64,000 nucleotides of DNA from Caenorhabditis elegans (GCF_000002985.6 NC_003282.8:8060001-8124000), one strand, 5' to 3'; positions 20,701 to 30,950 are shown, counted from the stretch's first letter. Notes: generated by a model from the letters alone, not told the origin. A program made the numbers and translations.

Positions 20701-22763
20701 TCTTTCGTTTTGTTCTTCTCAACTTTTGCTCTCCTTCATTTTTATTTATTCCAACCGTGGAAAAAATGGAAAAGAAGACGAATCGATTTGAAAAATGAGC
20801 GGACAAAAAAGATGGCCTCGAGCTCCAAGACTTAACCCATTTTGTGCAAAGAAATGAGCAGTGAGCATTTGAGAAAACGAGCCATGTTTTGTAGACGGGA
20901 TGGCTCACGGAGCCCCTTCTGGATGAGTACAATGCAAGACATTTTAGGCGCCGATTAATTAGGTTAAAAGCGCGAAAGGACTACTGTACGATGGGTACAA
21001 AAAGTGAGAAAGAATGGATTGAGATGGAGAAGGATAGCCTAGGGATAATTGAAATTGAAGTTGTGTCATCAGGATTGACGGCTTGGTGTTGAATTACATC
21101 ACTTTTTCCTTCTCTTTCATTTCGTTTACTTTTGTTTTATTCAATTTTCGCTGCAAGCTCAATCAGTAAAATAGATTACCGGAATTGGTGAAAAAATATG
21201 TTTCGACCGAAAACCAAAAATATTAAAATTTTTTCCTTTTTCGGACTAAAATTTTACATTTTTGAAAAGCTATATTTTTTGTGTGGAACAAAACCGTAGC
21301 CCTTCAAAAATTTCCATGGGAAAATCTGGATCACTGGGAAACCCAAAACAAATTATTCTAAAATTCGTGAATCATCATAAGCATAACATCTGGATTACAC
21401 TCTATAACACAATATCAATTTATTTTTATTACAGTGGACCCTGGAGTGCCTAGCCTCGTTGAAAATGCAATTGGAGACAAGTATTTCAATGTTTCGTTCC
21501 GCCCTGCCAAGTATGATGATGAATCTCGTGCTCCTGTTGGAAATACATATGAAGTTCAGTACAAACCACAAGATGCTGATGAATGGGAGACTGTGAAGCC
21601 GGCTGGTACGTTCTTTTTGCTTAATTTTTAAACGTTATTGTATCCGAGAAATCAAAAAAAAAAGATTTAAAAATTAACCAAAAAAAATTTTATCTGAGAT
21701 TTTTTTTTCAAAGTGTCGAAAAAAGTAAGAATCGCAAAACGAAATTCTCCAATTTTTCGATTTCTGTGCAAAAAAGTTCAATATATGCCACAAGATGCTG
21801 ATGAATGGGTATTGTAGCTTAACGAAATTCCTTAAAGTGAATATCAACATTTATTTAAAGTTAAATTAGGTTTGTATTCGAAATTTTGTGAAAATTAACA
21901 TTCAAGAATATATCATATTATTTTTCAAAATTTATCATTTTATAATCCAAAAACTAAAGCGTATATACTGTTTTAATTTTAGAATACAAGTTTCCTAATA
22001 ATTTTTCTTTCAGATGATGGACTTACCGTACATGTCGATGGCCTGAGCCCAGGAACGAAATACGATGTTCGTGTTGCTGCTCTTCAAGTTGATCCAGAAG
22101 GCGGTGAAACGACGAAAACGTTGTCTGGAATCTCAAAAATCACGACGACGGGAACGAGTTCTCGTGAAAGAAATGTCTATCTTTTGATTCTCCTCTTGCT
22201 GATCCTTCTTCTGCTGCTCATTATTTGCTGCATCTGCTGTGTTGTCTGCCGTCAACGTGGACAAAACTATCCAGTATCACAGCGTGAGCGTGAGCAAGGA
22301 AGAGAACCGATTCTTGGAAAACCAGACTACAAAACGTACGGTTTTTTTTTAATTTTACTTTTTAAAATAATCTTCGTAAAACGGTGTATATAATAACAAT
22401 TTTTGTTTTTAGCTGAAAGTTATTATTTATTAGCAAAACATTTTGAAAGATTACAAAGTTTCGATACTATTTTTCAGTTCAGTTTAAAATTTTTGTGTTT
22501 TTTTAACTTGAATTTTTCAGCGATGATGATGAAAAGCGATCATTGACGGGCTCCAAAGCCGAATCAGAAACTGACAGTATGGCACAATACGGAGACACAG
22601 ATCCAGGAGTCTTCACTGAAGATGGATCATTTATTGGTAAGTTTCATATAAAATTAAGAGCTTATTACGAACCTCAAAAGCTGTTTCAGGTCAATACGTT
22701 CCACAAAAGAGCTTGATGCCGGCCGAACGGCCCGAGAAAGGATCAACGTCGACGTTTGTCTAG
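2732..22763 (+). CDS. sax-7: SAX-7 long isoform: L1CAM/neuroglian-type adhesion receptor
   Basis: Neuronal and epidermal cell-adhesion receptor of the L1 family. It maintains neuron and axon position through homophilic adhesion and links to ankyrin. Exons read: 2732-2780, 3101-3278, 3615-3691, 4030-4322, 7217-7361, 10036-10132, 14117-14307, 14863-15153, 15921-16205, 16453-16743, 16958-17226, 17770-18574, 18814-19146, 21435-21605, 22014-22335, 22521-22636, 22690-22763. They join in frame to 1,328 residues. Order: signal peptide (1-17), six Ig domains (about 45-632, each with the YxC pattern), five FnIII domains (about 633-1205), a Leu/Ile/Cys-rich TM segment (about 1213-1235), and a tail with FIGQY (about residue 1303) and a C-terminal STFV that fits a PDZ ligand. 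FnIII 3 carries an acidic stretch followed by RWKR and RVKR, which are furin-type sites. The FIGQY motif separates SAX-7 from LAD-2, the second worm L1 protein. A TTTCAG at 2663-2668 precedes the start and may be a trans-splice site. Confidence 0.93.
4323..6299 (+). other. sax-7 intron 4, first part
   Basis: Non-coding. Around 5810-6030 there is a degenerate copy of a dispersed repeat: an AATTACAGTGCTCTTTATAGG-like core, then a CGTGTCGAGAC block. The same family recurs at about 17435, 19200, 19430 and 47260. The rest is AT-rich with no coding pattern. Confidence 0.5.
5810..6030 (+). repeat. Dispersed repeat, 'CTCTTTAAAGGCGCACA...CGTGTCGAGAC' family
   Basis: The conserved landmarks are TTACAGTGCTCTTTATAGGC, a spacer with poly-A, then GCGTGTCGAGACTG and TACCGTATTTTAG. 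Other copies sit at 17435-17580, 19200-19360 (inverted), 19430-19525, 47260-47350 (inverted) and 47485-47510. I recognise it as a common worm interspersed repeat but cannot give a library name. Confidence 0.7.
6300..7101 (+). promoter_or_regulatory. Probable internal promoter for the short sax-7 form
   Basis: This intronic DNA directly precedes the signal-peptide exon at 7102. It is clearly less AT-rich than its surroundings and contains CCACCACCA, TTCTTC and GCTGCTGCT stretches. No TATA box was identified. The call rests on position (a first exon with its own start codon must be transcribed from here) rather than on recognised factor sites. Confidence 0.45.
7102..22763 (+). CDS. sax-7: SAX-7 short isoform (four Ig domains), alternative first exon
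   Basis: The first exon, at 7102-7192, lies inside the fourth intron of the long form. It encodes a basic N-terminus followed by a hydrophobic core (FIFLLGCLLFLV), a good signal peptide. Splicing from 7192 (donor GTTTCA) to 10036 keeps frame, skips Ig1 and Ig2, and gives about 1,111 residues with Ig3-6, all five FnIII domains, TM and tail. This matches the known existence of a SAX-7S form with four Ig domains. The better-looking donor at 7189 would leave only 28 nt before the long-form exon at 7217 and shifts frame when joined to 10036, so I prefer 7192. The domain content is secure; the exact donor is inferred. Confidence 0.75.
7362..10035 (+). other. sax-7 intron 5
   Basis: Non-coding apart from repeats. 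It holds a 25-base G run at 7784-7808 and a patch at about 8460-8600 that could encode a short hydrophobic peptide but has no supporting donor. No embedded gene was recognised. Confidence 0.5.
7784..7808 (+). repeat. Uninterrupted poly-G tract of 25 bases
   Basis: A pure G run inside a sax-7 intron. Such mono-G tracts can fold into G-quadruplexes. In C. elegans they are the known sites of deletion when the DOG-1/FANCJ helicase is lost. Confidence 0.97.
11914..11930. repeat. GC-rich 7-bp hairpin
   Basis: CCGCGCC, then a three-base TCC loop, then GGCGCGG, in otherwise AT-rich intron DNA. Function unknown. Confidence 0.6.
12463..12500. promoter_or_regulatory. Heat-shock-element array 1 (eight phased half-sites)
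   Basis: TTC and GAA alternate with exact 5-bp spacing: TTC at 12463, 12473, 12483 and 12493, GAA at 12468, 12478, 12488 and 12498. The HSF consensus needs only three such units, so this is a very strong predicted HSF-1 site. Confidence 0.8.
12858..12965. promoter_or_regulatory. Heat-shock-element array 2 (about twenty phased half-sites)
   Basis: Alternating GAA and TTC triplets keep a 5-bp period from 12858 to 12965, with one lost TTC at about 12943. Unit variants are TTCCAGAA, TTCTGGAA, TTCTAGAA and TTCTCGAA. It is repetitive, so it probably belongs to a mobile element. It still meets the HSF-1 binding rule many times over. Confidence 0.8.
13080..13705 (+). repeat. Minisatellite, unit about 35 bp, each with a CHR/E2F-like core
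   Basis: About 17 tandem units consist of a T tract, CACTGAAAA and the core TTTGAATTTCCCGCCAAAA. Degenerate copies of the same unit extend upstream to about 12530. Some units carry single changes in the CCCGCC core. TTTGAA fits a LIN-54-type CHR element, and TTTCCCGCC fits an E2F/DP site. Confidence 0.9.
13709..13995 (+). repeat. 15-bp tandem satellite (GGGTCTCACCACGAT type)
   Basis: About 19 copies of a 15-base unit, alternating between ...CACGATG and ...CACGAAG forms, with a few CTCGCC and CTCATC variants. Because 15 is divisible by three and the unit has no stops, several frames on both strands are open; none is a gene. Single copies of the same motif also occur at about 12705-12720 and 12823-12838. 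Confidence 0.95.
14030..14041. promoter_or_regulatory. Perfect CRE-type palindrome
   Basis: TGTGACGTCACA, a 12-bp perfect palindrome around TGACGTCA, the CREB/ATF/XBP-type bZIP core. It stands just after the 15-bp satellite and about 75 bp before the next sax-7 exon. Confidence 0.6.
15154..15920 (+). other. sax-7 intron 8 with a MITE-like insertion
   Basis: AT-rich non-coding sequence. The one distinct item is the inverted-repeat element at 15306-15454. The short open frames between 15511 and 15884 have no splice-compatible edges. Confidence 0.5.
15306..15454. mobile_element. MITE-like inverted-repeat element
   Basis: The ends read GTAGGGAAGCTTCGAATCTAT and, inverted, ATAGAGTCGAAGCTTCTCTAC, about 20 bp with two mismatches, around a short AT-rich centre. 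The size and structure suit a non-autonomous DNA transposon. I could not define a clean target duplication. Confidence 0.5.
17227..17769 (+). other. sax-7 intron 11 with a dispersed repeat
   Basis: Non-coding. A copy of the CTCTTTAAAGGCGCACA repeat family sits at about 17435-17580, followed by AT-rich DNA. Confidence 0.5.
17435..17580 (+). repeat. Dispersed repeat, CTCTTTAAAGGCGCACA family
   Basis: It contains TTCTCTTTAAAGGCGCACAC, a spacer, then TCGTGTCGAGATCTGG. Same family as the copies at 5810 and 19430. Confidence 0.75.
19200..19525. repeat. Inverted pair of dispersed repeats in sax-7 intron 13
   Basis: A reverse copy at 19200-19360 (GCGCCTTTAAAGAGTACTGTAA) faces a forward copy at 19430-19525 (TTACAGTACTCTTTAAAGGCG). 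If transcribed in the sax-7 pre-mRNA, the pair could fold into a hairpin. Confidence 0.7.
19526..20529 (+). promoter_or_regulatory. Candidate third sax-7 promoter
   Basis: Intronic DNA before a signal-peptide exon at 20530. From about 19680 to 20480 it is distinctly less AT-rich and more C/T-rich than the flanking intron, much like the DNA before the 7102 exon. No TATA box or trans-splice site was recognised with confidence. The promoter role is inferred from the exon that follows. Confidence 0.4.
20530..22763 (+). CDS. sax-7: Predicted minimal SAX-7 isoform from an internal signal-peptide exon
   Basis: The exon 20530-20596 starts with ATG and encodes 22 codons: a hydrophobic core (IISFLLF), then LASA, a good cleavage site, then PNS. 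It ends at a consensus donor (GTGAGT) in phase 1. Phase 1 is exactly what the exon at 21435 needs, and the junction even restores the same Val as the canonical form. The product would have 249 residues: signal peptide, the fifth FnIII domain, TM and the full ankyrin/PDZ-binding tail, without Ig domains and without FnIII 1-4. What I see is the exon, donor, phase and promoter-like DNA upstream. That it is transcribed is inference. Confidence 0.6.
20597..21434 (+). other. sax-7 intron 13, last part
   Basis: Non-coding AT-rich DNA. No repeat or gene was recognised. Confidence 0.4.
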
Positions 22764-24057
22764 AAGACTATCCACGTGTTCCTTCTTTTTCATTTTATTA
22801 CACGAAATTGCTTGAGCTTATTTATTTATGTGTACTTTCATTCTCATCTGTTTCCATTTTTTCCATGATATCTTGTAGTATTTCTGTAACTCCACAATCC
22901 CCCACATCCTCCTGTTTCATTTCTTCCCGGTTGGAAGAATGATTTGTGCTTCCTTGTGCAAATGCATTCATGCCACAGAACCAATACCATTCGTCACCTT
23001 ATGCGGGTAACTCATCCCCTTCTTCTTCACACAAAATTGTTATTCTTGAAGCATATACCGCCAGAAGCGAAAATTCATGTGTTTATCCATTTTCTATGTT
23101 TTATTCTTCCATCATCAAAATCCCATCCCATCTTTCTTCAAATCTTCAGATTCCAAATCTCGAAGTTCTTATCACAAATTTTATACACACACAACTCGTT
23201 TTCTATTTTTCAATTGAGTGCGCTTTCTTCTTTTTTTTATGTTCTTGTTTCATTTTCTCCCCACTTTTCTCCTTTCTTCCCGAGTCGCATCATTCTGATC
23301 TATCGTACCACAATCTTCTCTAGATTTCAGTTGTGATTTTTTCATCTTTCTGTAAACCACTCTCTCATTTATCTTCTCTCATTTTCATCCCAGTAATATG
23401 CGGATAACCATGTGGGTAGTGACTTTTTGTTTTTCATCTTCTGAACAAAATCCTTGAGTTGTTTGCAAACTATCGCTTTAAATGTTTCTTTTTTTCTTCC
23501 AAATTCTTTCTTTCTTCTCCCCCCATCATTGCCTAAATCATCCCCCGCCTTGGGTTTGTTATAGAAGAGCACAGCTTTTCCGTCTTTCTTTTGGCTTTTG
23601 AAGAGGGCACAGAATAATTTGTAAGAAAATGGTGGTTTTGAACTAAATATTTATAATTTTTCGAAAAATGCGTACTTTTTTGTGAACTTTCAGTTCATGT
23701 TTTGTATTTCCAAATTCATCACATTGACGTTTGCCAGAGCTTTTACCAAAGAAAAACCACATTAACTAAGTAAGCCTTATCATGTTTCAAACATAGGTTT
23801 TAGTCTTAGACTTATAGAGTTAGATTCGAGGATAAGCTCTGGTAGGAGTAATGCAAAATTAAATTAATACAAGAATTCAAAACACTCTTCTTCTGAACAA
23901 TTTCCTCCTGTCCCCCTTCACTTACCATTTCAACACAAATTTCAAACAATCAATCGAAGAAACCAAACACTTTTTCATTTTTATATATGCAAAGGCATTA
24001 TGCAAGTTTTAATAAAGAATTAAAATCAAATTCAGTAGTTAAAAACAAATAGTTGTG
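22764..24057 (+). other. sax-7 3' UTR and convergent boundary with nsy-7
   Basis: The stretch after the sax-7 stop is C/T-rich and has no other gene. The first consensus AATAAA is at 24011-24016, only about 40 bases from the nsy-7 stop codon on the other strand. sax-7 would then have a 3' UTR of about 1.25 kb, and the two genes' 3' ends probably overlap. An earlier non-consensus poly(A) signal is possible. Confidence 0.5.
24011..24016 (+). terminator. AATAAA poly(A) signal, probable sax-7 end
   Basis: Perfect AATAAA, the only consensus copy between the sax-7 stop and the nsy-7 coding end. Confidence 0.5.
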
Positions 24058-26651
24058 TCAAGCCGTCGTCTCTTGCAGTGAATTCAAAATATGATGTAGA
24101 TTCGTTACTGCCTCATTATCATTGATCATATCATCATCCGGATCGGCCAGCGAATCCCGTTCTTCCTGCTCTTTTCGCTTTTCGTCATGGTGATTTACAC
24201 GTGGTTTTCGGTTTGGATTGGTTAACCGTTTTGCGATGAATCGAAGAATCTGAAATATATTTGAATTTTTATAAAATTAAGAACTTCTTACTAGGGAATA
24301 TTGTTAATTGGGCAATTACTAGGAAGACAAAATAAACTTTAAATGAAAGACCAGGCGTCTTCCTAGCAATTTCCCAATTAACAATATTCCCTAGTTAGTT
24401 AAATCAAAAATCGTGAAATATTAAAAACCAAATACCATATTTCTTCTATTAATATTACACCCGAATGCTTCACTTTGAATCACTTCGTCGTTAGCATTTC
24501 AATAAATATTAAGTTACAAACTATAGAAAATGTTTTGTTAGTTGACAAGTTTTCAATATAACAAACGACAACTGAGATGTACGCTGTCAAGGTTTGACAA
24601 TGGAAGTGCAATACTTATAGAAAAAACGGTTGCGAAAATAAGGGAGATCTAGGATCATTTTTCATTGCTCCTCCTGGGGGAGTTTTTCTCCAAAAAATGA
24701 GCCTCAATAATTGAGGCTAGACCGTTTTTTGGGTTACTGTACTGGGATGCTCACCTGTTTCCTACTCAAATCACATTTCTGTTCAATATCTCGAAGTTCT
24801 TCTTCAGTTGGATAATGACTATCTTTAATCACTTCTTTAATATATTCCCTTTGCCATCCTTTCATTCTTGTTTGAAGTGGTGAGTCCTGAAAATTGGAAA
24901 ACTTATGAAACTTTGCAAACATTAAAATAGAAATTGGAAATCAATTCTTCAACCCCCTCGATCAAAATAAATACTCTAATATATAATTTCTGTATCAGAA
25001 AAAGCTTCAAAGTTTTCAAGACTGATCTATAAAAACAATTATTAATAGAAATGGAAATTTTGCTAAAAATACCGTACCCCCGGGGTGAACTTGACACAAA
25101 AACTATTTAGCTTCAAACTTACATTCTTACTATTCCCTCCGTACGGGTGATACTTTTCAGTCCCATTTCCATTTGGTAATCTCAAATTCTCATGCCATTC
25201 ATTATTTGATAAATCGAAATCAACGCCTGATGCCTGGAATCCGAATAATTGTTGAGGTTTTGGTTCGGTAGATTTCGTCTGTAAGAGAAAACAAAAAATG
25301 TGAGTAGCGACAAGGACAAAATCAAGGGTTTTTAGAGATCAAATCAACATTGATTAGGTTTTGTGGAGTTATACATTTAATTAATGATTACATGGGATAA
25401 GGTTGGTAACTAGCTTATCTTTGACCCTAGTTTCAGAGCTGGGAGCTTTAAAAGTACTCCAACATACTTTTTCCTATAGATGTTTAAAATTTTCTATGAA
25501 TTTTAATTTATCTGTAACAACTTTGGGATTTCCAACCAGTAAATATCATGAAACATATTAAGAAGTTAGTGCGATTCCCTTATATTTCTAACACATTTTT
25601 TGATAATATATGTCTATATTGGAATGAATTCATCAAAATCGAGAACAGGAGACAAAATATATACTGTAGTTAGTAGTGGTTTGTATTGTTAGATCAAACA
25701 TTTGAACTCATACAAATTGATAAAAGAATAAAAAAGATTAGACAGCACTTACCTTAGCAAACAAGTTGGTGAGTAATTCAGCAGGAACTGTTGCTGATAA
25801 AAGATCTGGAGTTGGATCATTAGAAAGAGCCGATGGCGTCCAAGAATCAGTTGGCTCATTTTTAACAGTAGACGATGAGATGGCTGGAAGTGATGAGTGA
25901 GGATTCGATTGTCTTCGTGGTGGAGATAATTTATTATTTTCTGAATTTGATTCATCGTCATTTATTGATTCTTTTACAGAATTCGAAGAAGTCGTTGGTT
26001 GATCATCATTTGGATCATCACGCAAGTTACATTGTGATAGTGATGCAACAAATGATACATCTGAATATCCTTTCGCAACCTGTAAACATTTTTGAATTTA
26101 TAAAAAAACTGTTTTTTGTTTAACTTCAGTTCTATCAGATAAGAGTTCATACTAAACAACTTTAGTAGGTAATCCATCACGTTGATGCCAGTCAAGGGCG
26201 CCTCCTCAAGCATCCTCCTTGAGCCCTACACAGTTCCACTAGTTGTTCACAGACGAATCAACTTTTGCTATATATTTTTTTGTTATTTTCTAGTTTTATC
26301 ATAATGCATGATACATCCCAAATACAAGATTTCTACGGAAATCTTCCTTGGTCTGACCAAATTTTTTTTTCTAACTTATTTGTATATCGAGTTGGGACAA
26401 TTTAATACAATAACCCCAACAATTTTAGTGAATAAATTGAATTGAAATTTTGATCAAGATTCACAATAAGTGTGACAACCTTCCTCAACAGCTATCTATA
26501 ATTCGCCTCCACTGAATCTTCTCCTCTTTAAACCTACAAGTCGTATATCCGTAAAGTTTTTTTGCAAACTTACAATAAGGGAAAAGAAATCAACAACCGA
26601 AGTCTCTGGTATCCTCACAACTGCATATTTGTATTTTGTATCCGAAGACAT
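24058..26651 (-). CDS. nsy-7: NSY-7-type divergent homeodomain transcription factor (short form)
   Basis: Nuclear DNA-binding protein. In C. elegans NSY-7 maintains left/right asymmetry of the AWC olfactory neurons. Exons on the minus strand: 26651-26574, 26079-25753, 25278-25123, 24886-24755, 24249-24058, giving 294 residues. The N-terminal half is rich in Ser, Asn, Asp and Pro (a possible regulatory region). The homeodomain-like segment is encoded by the last two exons: WQREYIKEVIKDSHYPTEEE, then helix 3 around RKQILRFIAKRLTNPNRK. The usual WFxNxR signature is absent, as expected for this divergent protein. An acidic and basic tail ends at TGA 24060-24058. A CAG acceptor directly precedes ATG 26651, so this start could be trans-spliced. 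The gene lies next to sax-7, as I recall for the worm genome. Confidence 0.85.
24291..24394. mobile_element. 104-bp palindromic MITE with TTA target duplication
   Basis: The ends CTAGGGAATATTGTTAATTG and its inverse enclose a short loop, and TTA lies on both sides (24288-24290, 24395-24397). It sits in an nsy-7 intron. The terminal bases CTAGGGAAT and the TTA duplication are shared with the large palindrome at 29596-31171, so both belong to one transposon family. A 3-bp TTA/TAA duplication suits the PIF/Harbinger type. Confidence 0.8.
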
Positions 26652-27705
26652 TCTGAAAAAAAGTTTAGATGTTTGATTCGGAATGAATGAATGCAAAGAA
26701 TAAATGCTTGAAGAGTTGAGAGAAACGACGAAAAGGCTCTTTGGGGTGATAGGGAGCAGGTGAAGGTAGTAGATAAGCAAATAAGCGCAGTTTATTGGTT
26801 TAATTTAGGAATTGAAAAAGGCAATGATAATGATTAGTGTAGTTGATCAGTATTAGGGGAATAAAAATCACAAAACTTTATGAATTTGATGACATTTTTT
26901 CAATAGTTGCGTCAATTGCACAGAGCTTCTAACTAAAATTAATGTTTTTTTGGAAACTAGGTCTATGAATAATGTTTAATTGAAAATCAGAGCAAGTTTA
27001 ATTGTTGCAATTTTCCATAAAACTTACAGAAATTTCAACCTACATACAAGAGGAAGATGATTAATACATCAAGAGAGTACGGAATTAGGTATATCATTGG
27101 ACACTTGTTTCTGGAACATTGAAAATTGACGAATTCCTTTTTCTTTTAACTACCAGATTTTAAAATTCAGATCGATCAAATGAAAAGTTTTAAAATGCAG
27201 TCTTTGTTTTAGGCGTGCATCGGATTTATCAAACTTCAGCAATACCACGAAGGTTGAGCAATGCCAATACACATGGAAGATGCTCCAATTGAGCATAAAT
27301 TTTTACTGTAAGCAAAAACAGGAATAAAACGCCATTTCCCCAAAGTTCTAGAGATTGTACAAGAGCTTAATCAACAATAGTTTAAATTATTTACGGTGCC
27401 ATAATTGTTTGTTTTTGTTTTGTAGTTCAAAATTAGGGGTTTCAACTTTGTTTCTTACATTTCAATTGTTCAATCTATTCATTATCGACATTTCTTTGCC
27501 AATTTGTGACAAGGCATTAAATAGAATTAGTTGATTACTCTCTTATGAGACGCAGGTGGTTGGCAACACTTACATCCAATTTTATTTCAATTTTACAGTT
27601 TCTTTTTCATTTTCATTTCAAATTGGATGATGTTTGTGAAAATGTTCATCGTCAAAAATTAAAAATATTTTAAGCTACAGGACGGATTTCCCTCGATAGG
27701 TCCTA

Positions 27706-27800
27706 TTTTCAAAAAAAAAAAATTAACTGAGCGTCTGAAAAAAAAAAAAAAAAAAAAAAAATTAACTGAGCGAACTGAAAAAAAATTAACTGAGCAATGA
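27706..27800 (+). repeat. Three poly-A plus ATTAACTGAGC direct repeats
   Basis: Three copies of an A run followed by ATTAACTGAGCG or ATTAACTGAGCA. The middle A run is about 24 bases long. A local duplication, with no evident function. Confidence 0.85.
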
Positions 27801-29816
27801 TTTTAAATCCAATATTGGATGATTCCTAATACAAAATTAGATGTGAAAAAGAGTCACAATATAAAAGACAACAGTTGGTTGAATGAAAGGATAGAGAAAG
27901 AAAGAAGGGACACAGGCAAAGAATACTAATTTTGAATGAAAAGAGAATAGAGAGCGGCTGGTGGTGGAAGGGCTCCAAAAGTGTTCGATTTGATGACGAC
28001 AAGTGTGTCTTCAAACAGTACGCACACATAAAGAAATGGACGAAAAAAGGAAGAAAAGATGAAGAAGAAGAAGAATGACACTTTTTATGATTGGTACTTG
28101 CTATGGGAATATGGAATTTATTCTCTATCAATCAAACAAAAATTATTGACTTTAGAGAGACAAGTATTCACAAAAGAAAATGAGCAGATATAATACGGTA
28201 GTAGTGATTTAAACAAAAAGTCGGTAAAAATCTACAAGTTTACGCTTTATATATATACCAGAACATTTAAATGCGCTTCAGAAAATGAAGAATGCTCAAT
28301 GATTATTAGATTGAAGTACTTTTCAATGAGAACTAAGGTGAAGGTATCAATTTCGATTCAGCAGAATATGAAAGAGCAGTCTTTAAAAAATAATCAAGAT
28401 GCGATTCTTAAATTTTTTTAGCAATTTCATGTTACTCCTCAATTGAGGAACCTCGGGTAGTCAGAATGACCCAACCCTGTTTGATCACTGGAAAGTGTGG
28501 AATACGTGTTATTGGTAATTTGCTGGATTTTTAGATGTTCTACTAGAAATGCACGGAAAAATGCTTCTGAATAAAATAGTACCATGCAGACGACTCGTTG
28601 CGAGCAAGAACCCTTTTGGTGCGTGGCTGTTCAAATTTTGGCACAAAACCACGCGTTATTGTTCATTTGCGAACAGGAACAGATAGGGGGACGGAGCGAT
28701 GCAAATGTGAATAACGTTCACAATACCCCCCGCAAGTACAAAAAAAGAGAGAACGAAAGGAGAAAGAGAGAAAACATCCTAAACATCGTTCCGTGTTATA
28801 GAGATGTTACTTTATGTGCCATAAATGTGCGCACTGTATTCTTTGAAACTCTACAGAATTTTGGGACAAAATGGGGTTTTGCAGAAGCATACCGATTTGC
28901 GAGGTGTACGCAGCCATCACAACTCAAAATTGTTTAGGTTAGTAGAGAAACAAAAATTGTTTATGTATTGTGTGACAGGTGTAGAATATTTGAAAACGTT
29001 CACTATTCTAGAACCATTAGACCCTCACTTTATTGATTTTTGTTGAAAAATGCAAATGGTGTAGGGAAATTGGGAAGTTGTTAGAAAAATTAACTCAAAG
29101 TTGCTCCAGATTCTTTAATTCTTCAAATTTGAGATTGCAATTTTCGACAACACTTGCTGAAATGTTGGGTAAAACTTCAAGAAAATTGATAATGAATTGA
29201 TGAAAAAAGAGCCAACAATTGCAACTTTTGGAAAATTTGGAAAAATGATTGTAAAATGAGCAAACGCACGGTTAAAATCTCAAAATTAAGGAGGCAATTT
29301 TCTAATAAACAGGAAAAGCAAGATCGATTTCGTGAAGTTTTCAAAATGCAATACTAACAGAAGAAAAACGGTAATCAAATTTCGATCCTAATATTCTTCT
29401 ACGGAACTTATGTTTTCACGTACAGTTTGGTACAGTACAGTCTGGAAATTCATAATGTTGAAAGTAATGATATCTGATGATCAGTCGTGCTCTCTCTCTG
29501 GATCTATCTCGCGGAATTCTACATTCAAAATAAGGATTTTCAAAAATCCTATAGCAAGGAAAAACTGATTTTATGACTAGATGACATGAAACTTACTAGG
29601 GAATGGTGTTACCCCTGCAATCGCTAGGAGGACAAAACAAAGTGAAAATGGAAGATCAGATCTATGGCTACAAGAATCAGTTTTTGGAATCTGCTTAACT
29701 CGGTCCCAAAGCTGAAATTTTTGGCCTTAAAAATTAGTGCTTTTTTTGCTCAAAATGCCGTTTTTCGTGTGTAGAAGTGGCTACATAAAAATTTGGCACT
29801 GCCGCCGCCGTTCGGA

Positions 29817-29871
29817 TGGCCGATTGGTGAACTCTCGTGCTCATTAATCTAAAGGTCACGGGTTCGTTCCC
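29817..29871 (+). ncRNA. tRNA-like Pol III promoter unit, left palindrome arm
   Basis: TGGCCGATTGG at 29817-29827 fits the internal A box, and GGTTCGTTCCC at 29861-29871 fits the B box, 44 bases apart as in tRNA genes. I cannot fold a complete acceptor stem, so this is a tRNA-derived relic or Pol III promoter rather than a working tRNA. Confidence 0.5.
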
Positions 29872-30896
29872 CACTAGGTATTAATTTTTTTTTTGAATTT
29901 TTCCTCTAGCATGAAATATGCACAAAAACACGGTTTCTTCCGTTTTTGGGTAACTTCGGAATAAATTTTTTGGTTCCTGGGAATCATAAAAGTAATTTGG
30001 AAACTTTTTGGAAGTTTTCTTTTTTTGATAAATTTTCACTTTTCTATGCACATTTTTTTCTTCAAAAATAATTTTTCAAAGTTTTTTCAAAAAGTGTTTG
30101 GTTTGAAAGAGCAGCATTAGTTTGGATATTTCTACGATTTTGGAGGATCAAATGTCATTTTTAGGAGAAAACCACTGTTGTTTTATCTAGAGTTTTTCAC
30201 GAAAAGGACCTACTTTCAAAGACTTCCAGCTCCGTTGAAGAGTAAAATAAAAAAAAGTTGTCAACTGCAAAGTTATTTTAAAAGTACCAATAAACAAATT
30301 GTCAGTTGAAGTTACTCTGCTAAATTTTATGGGTAGAGAGATATGGACATTAGTAATTAAGTAAGTTAAAGCTTCACTTCGATTAGCTATTTCCGTCTAC
30401 CCATAAAATTTAGCAGAATAACTTCAACTGACAATTTGTTTATTGGTACTTTTAAAATAACTTTGCAGTTGACAACTTTTTTTTATTTTACTCGTCAACG
30501 GAGCTGGAAGTCTTTGAAAGTAGGTCCTTTTCGTGAAAAACTCTAGATAAAACAACAGTGGTTTTCTCCTAAAAATGACATTTGATCCTCCAAAATCGTA
30601 GAAATATCCAAACTAATGCTGCTCTTTCAAACCAAACACTTTTTGAAAAAATTTTGAAAAATTATTTTTGAAGAAAAAAATGTGCATACATCAGGTGGGA
30701 GAAAAGGGTGGGACAGGTGGGAGAAAAGTGAAAATTTATCAAAAAAAGAAAACTTCCAAAAAGTTTCCAAATTACTTTTATGATTCCCAGGAACCAAAAA
30801 ATTTATTCCGAAGTTACCCAAAAACGGAAGAAACCGTGTTTTTGTGCATATTTCATGCTAGAGGAAAAATTCAAAAAAAAAATTAATACCTAGTGG

Positions 30897-30950
30897 GGAA
30901 CGAACCCGTGACCTTTAGATTAATGAGCACGAGAGTTCACCAATCGGCCA
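30897..30950 (-). ncRNA. tRNA-like Pol III promoter unit, right palindrome arm
   Basis: The inverted copy of the left-arm unit: B box at 30907-30897 and A box at 30950-30940 on the minus strand. Its boxes match those of the left arm. Confidence 0.5.

Noticed and set aside
28584..28937. 117-codon plus-strand frame in the nsy-7 upstream region
   Set aside because: No start context, no splice edges, no domain. The composition matches surrounding non-coding DNA.
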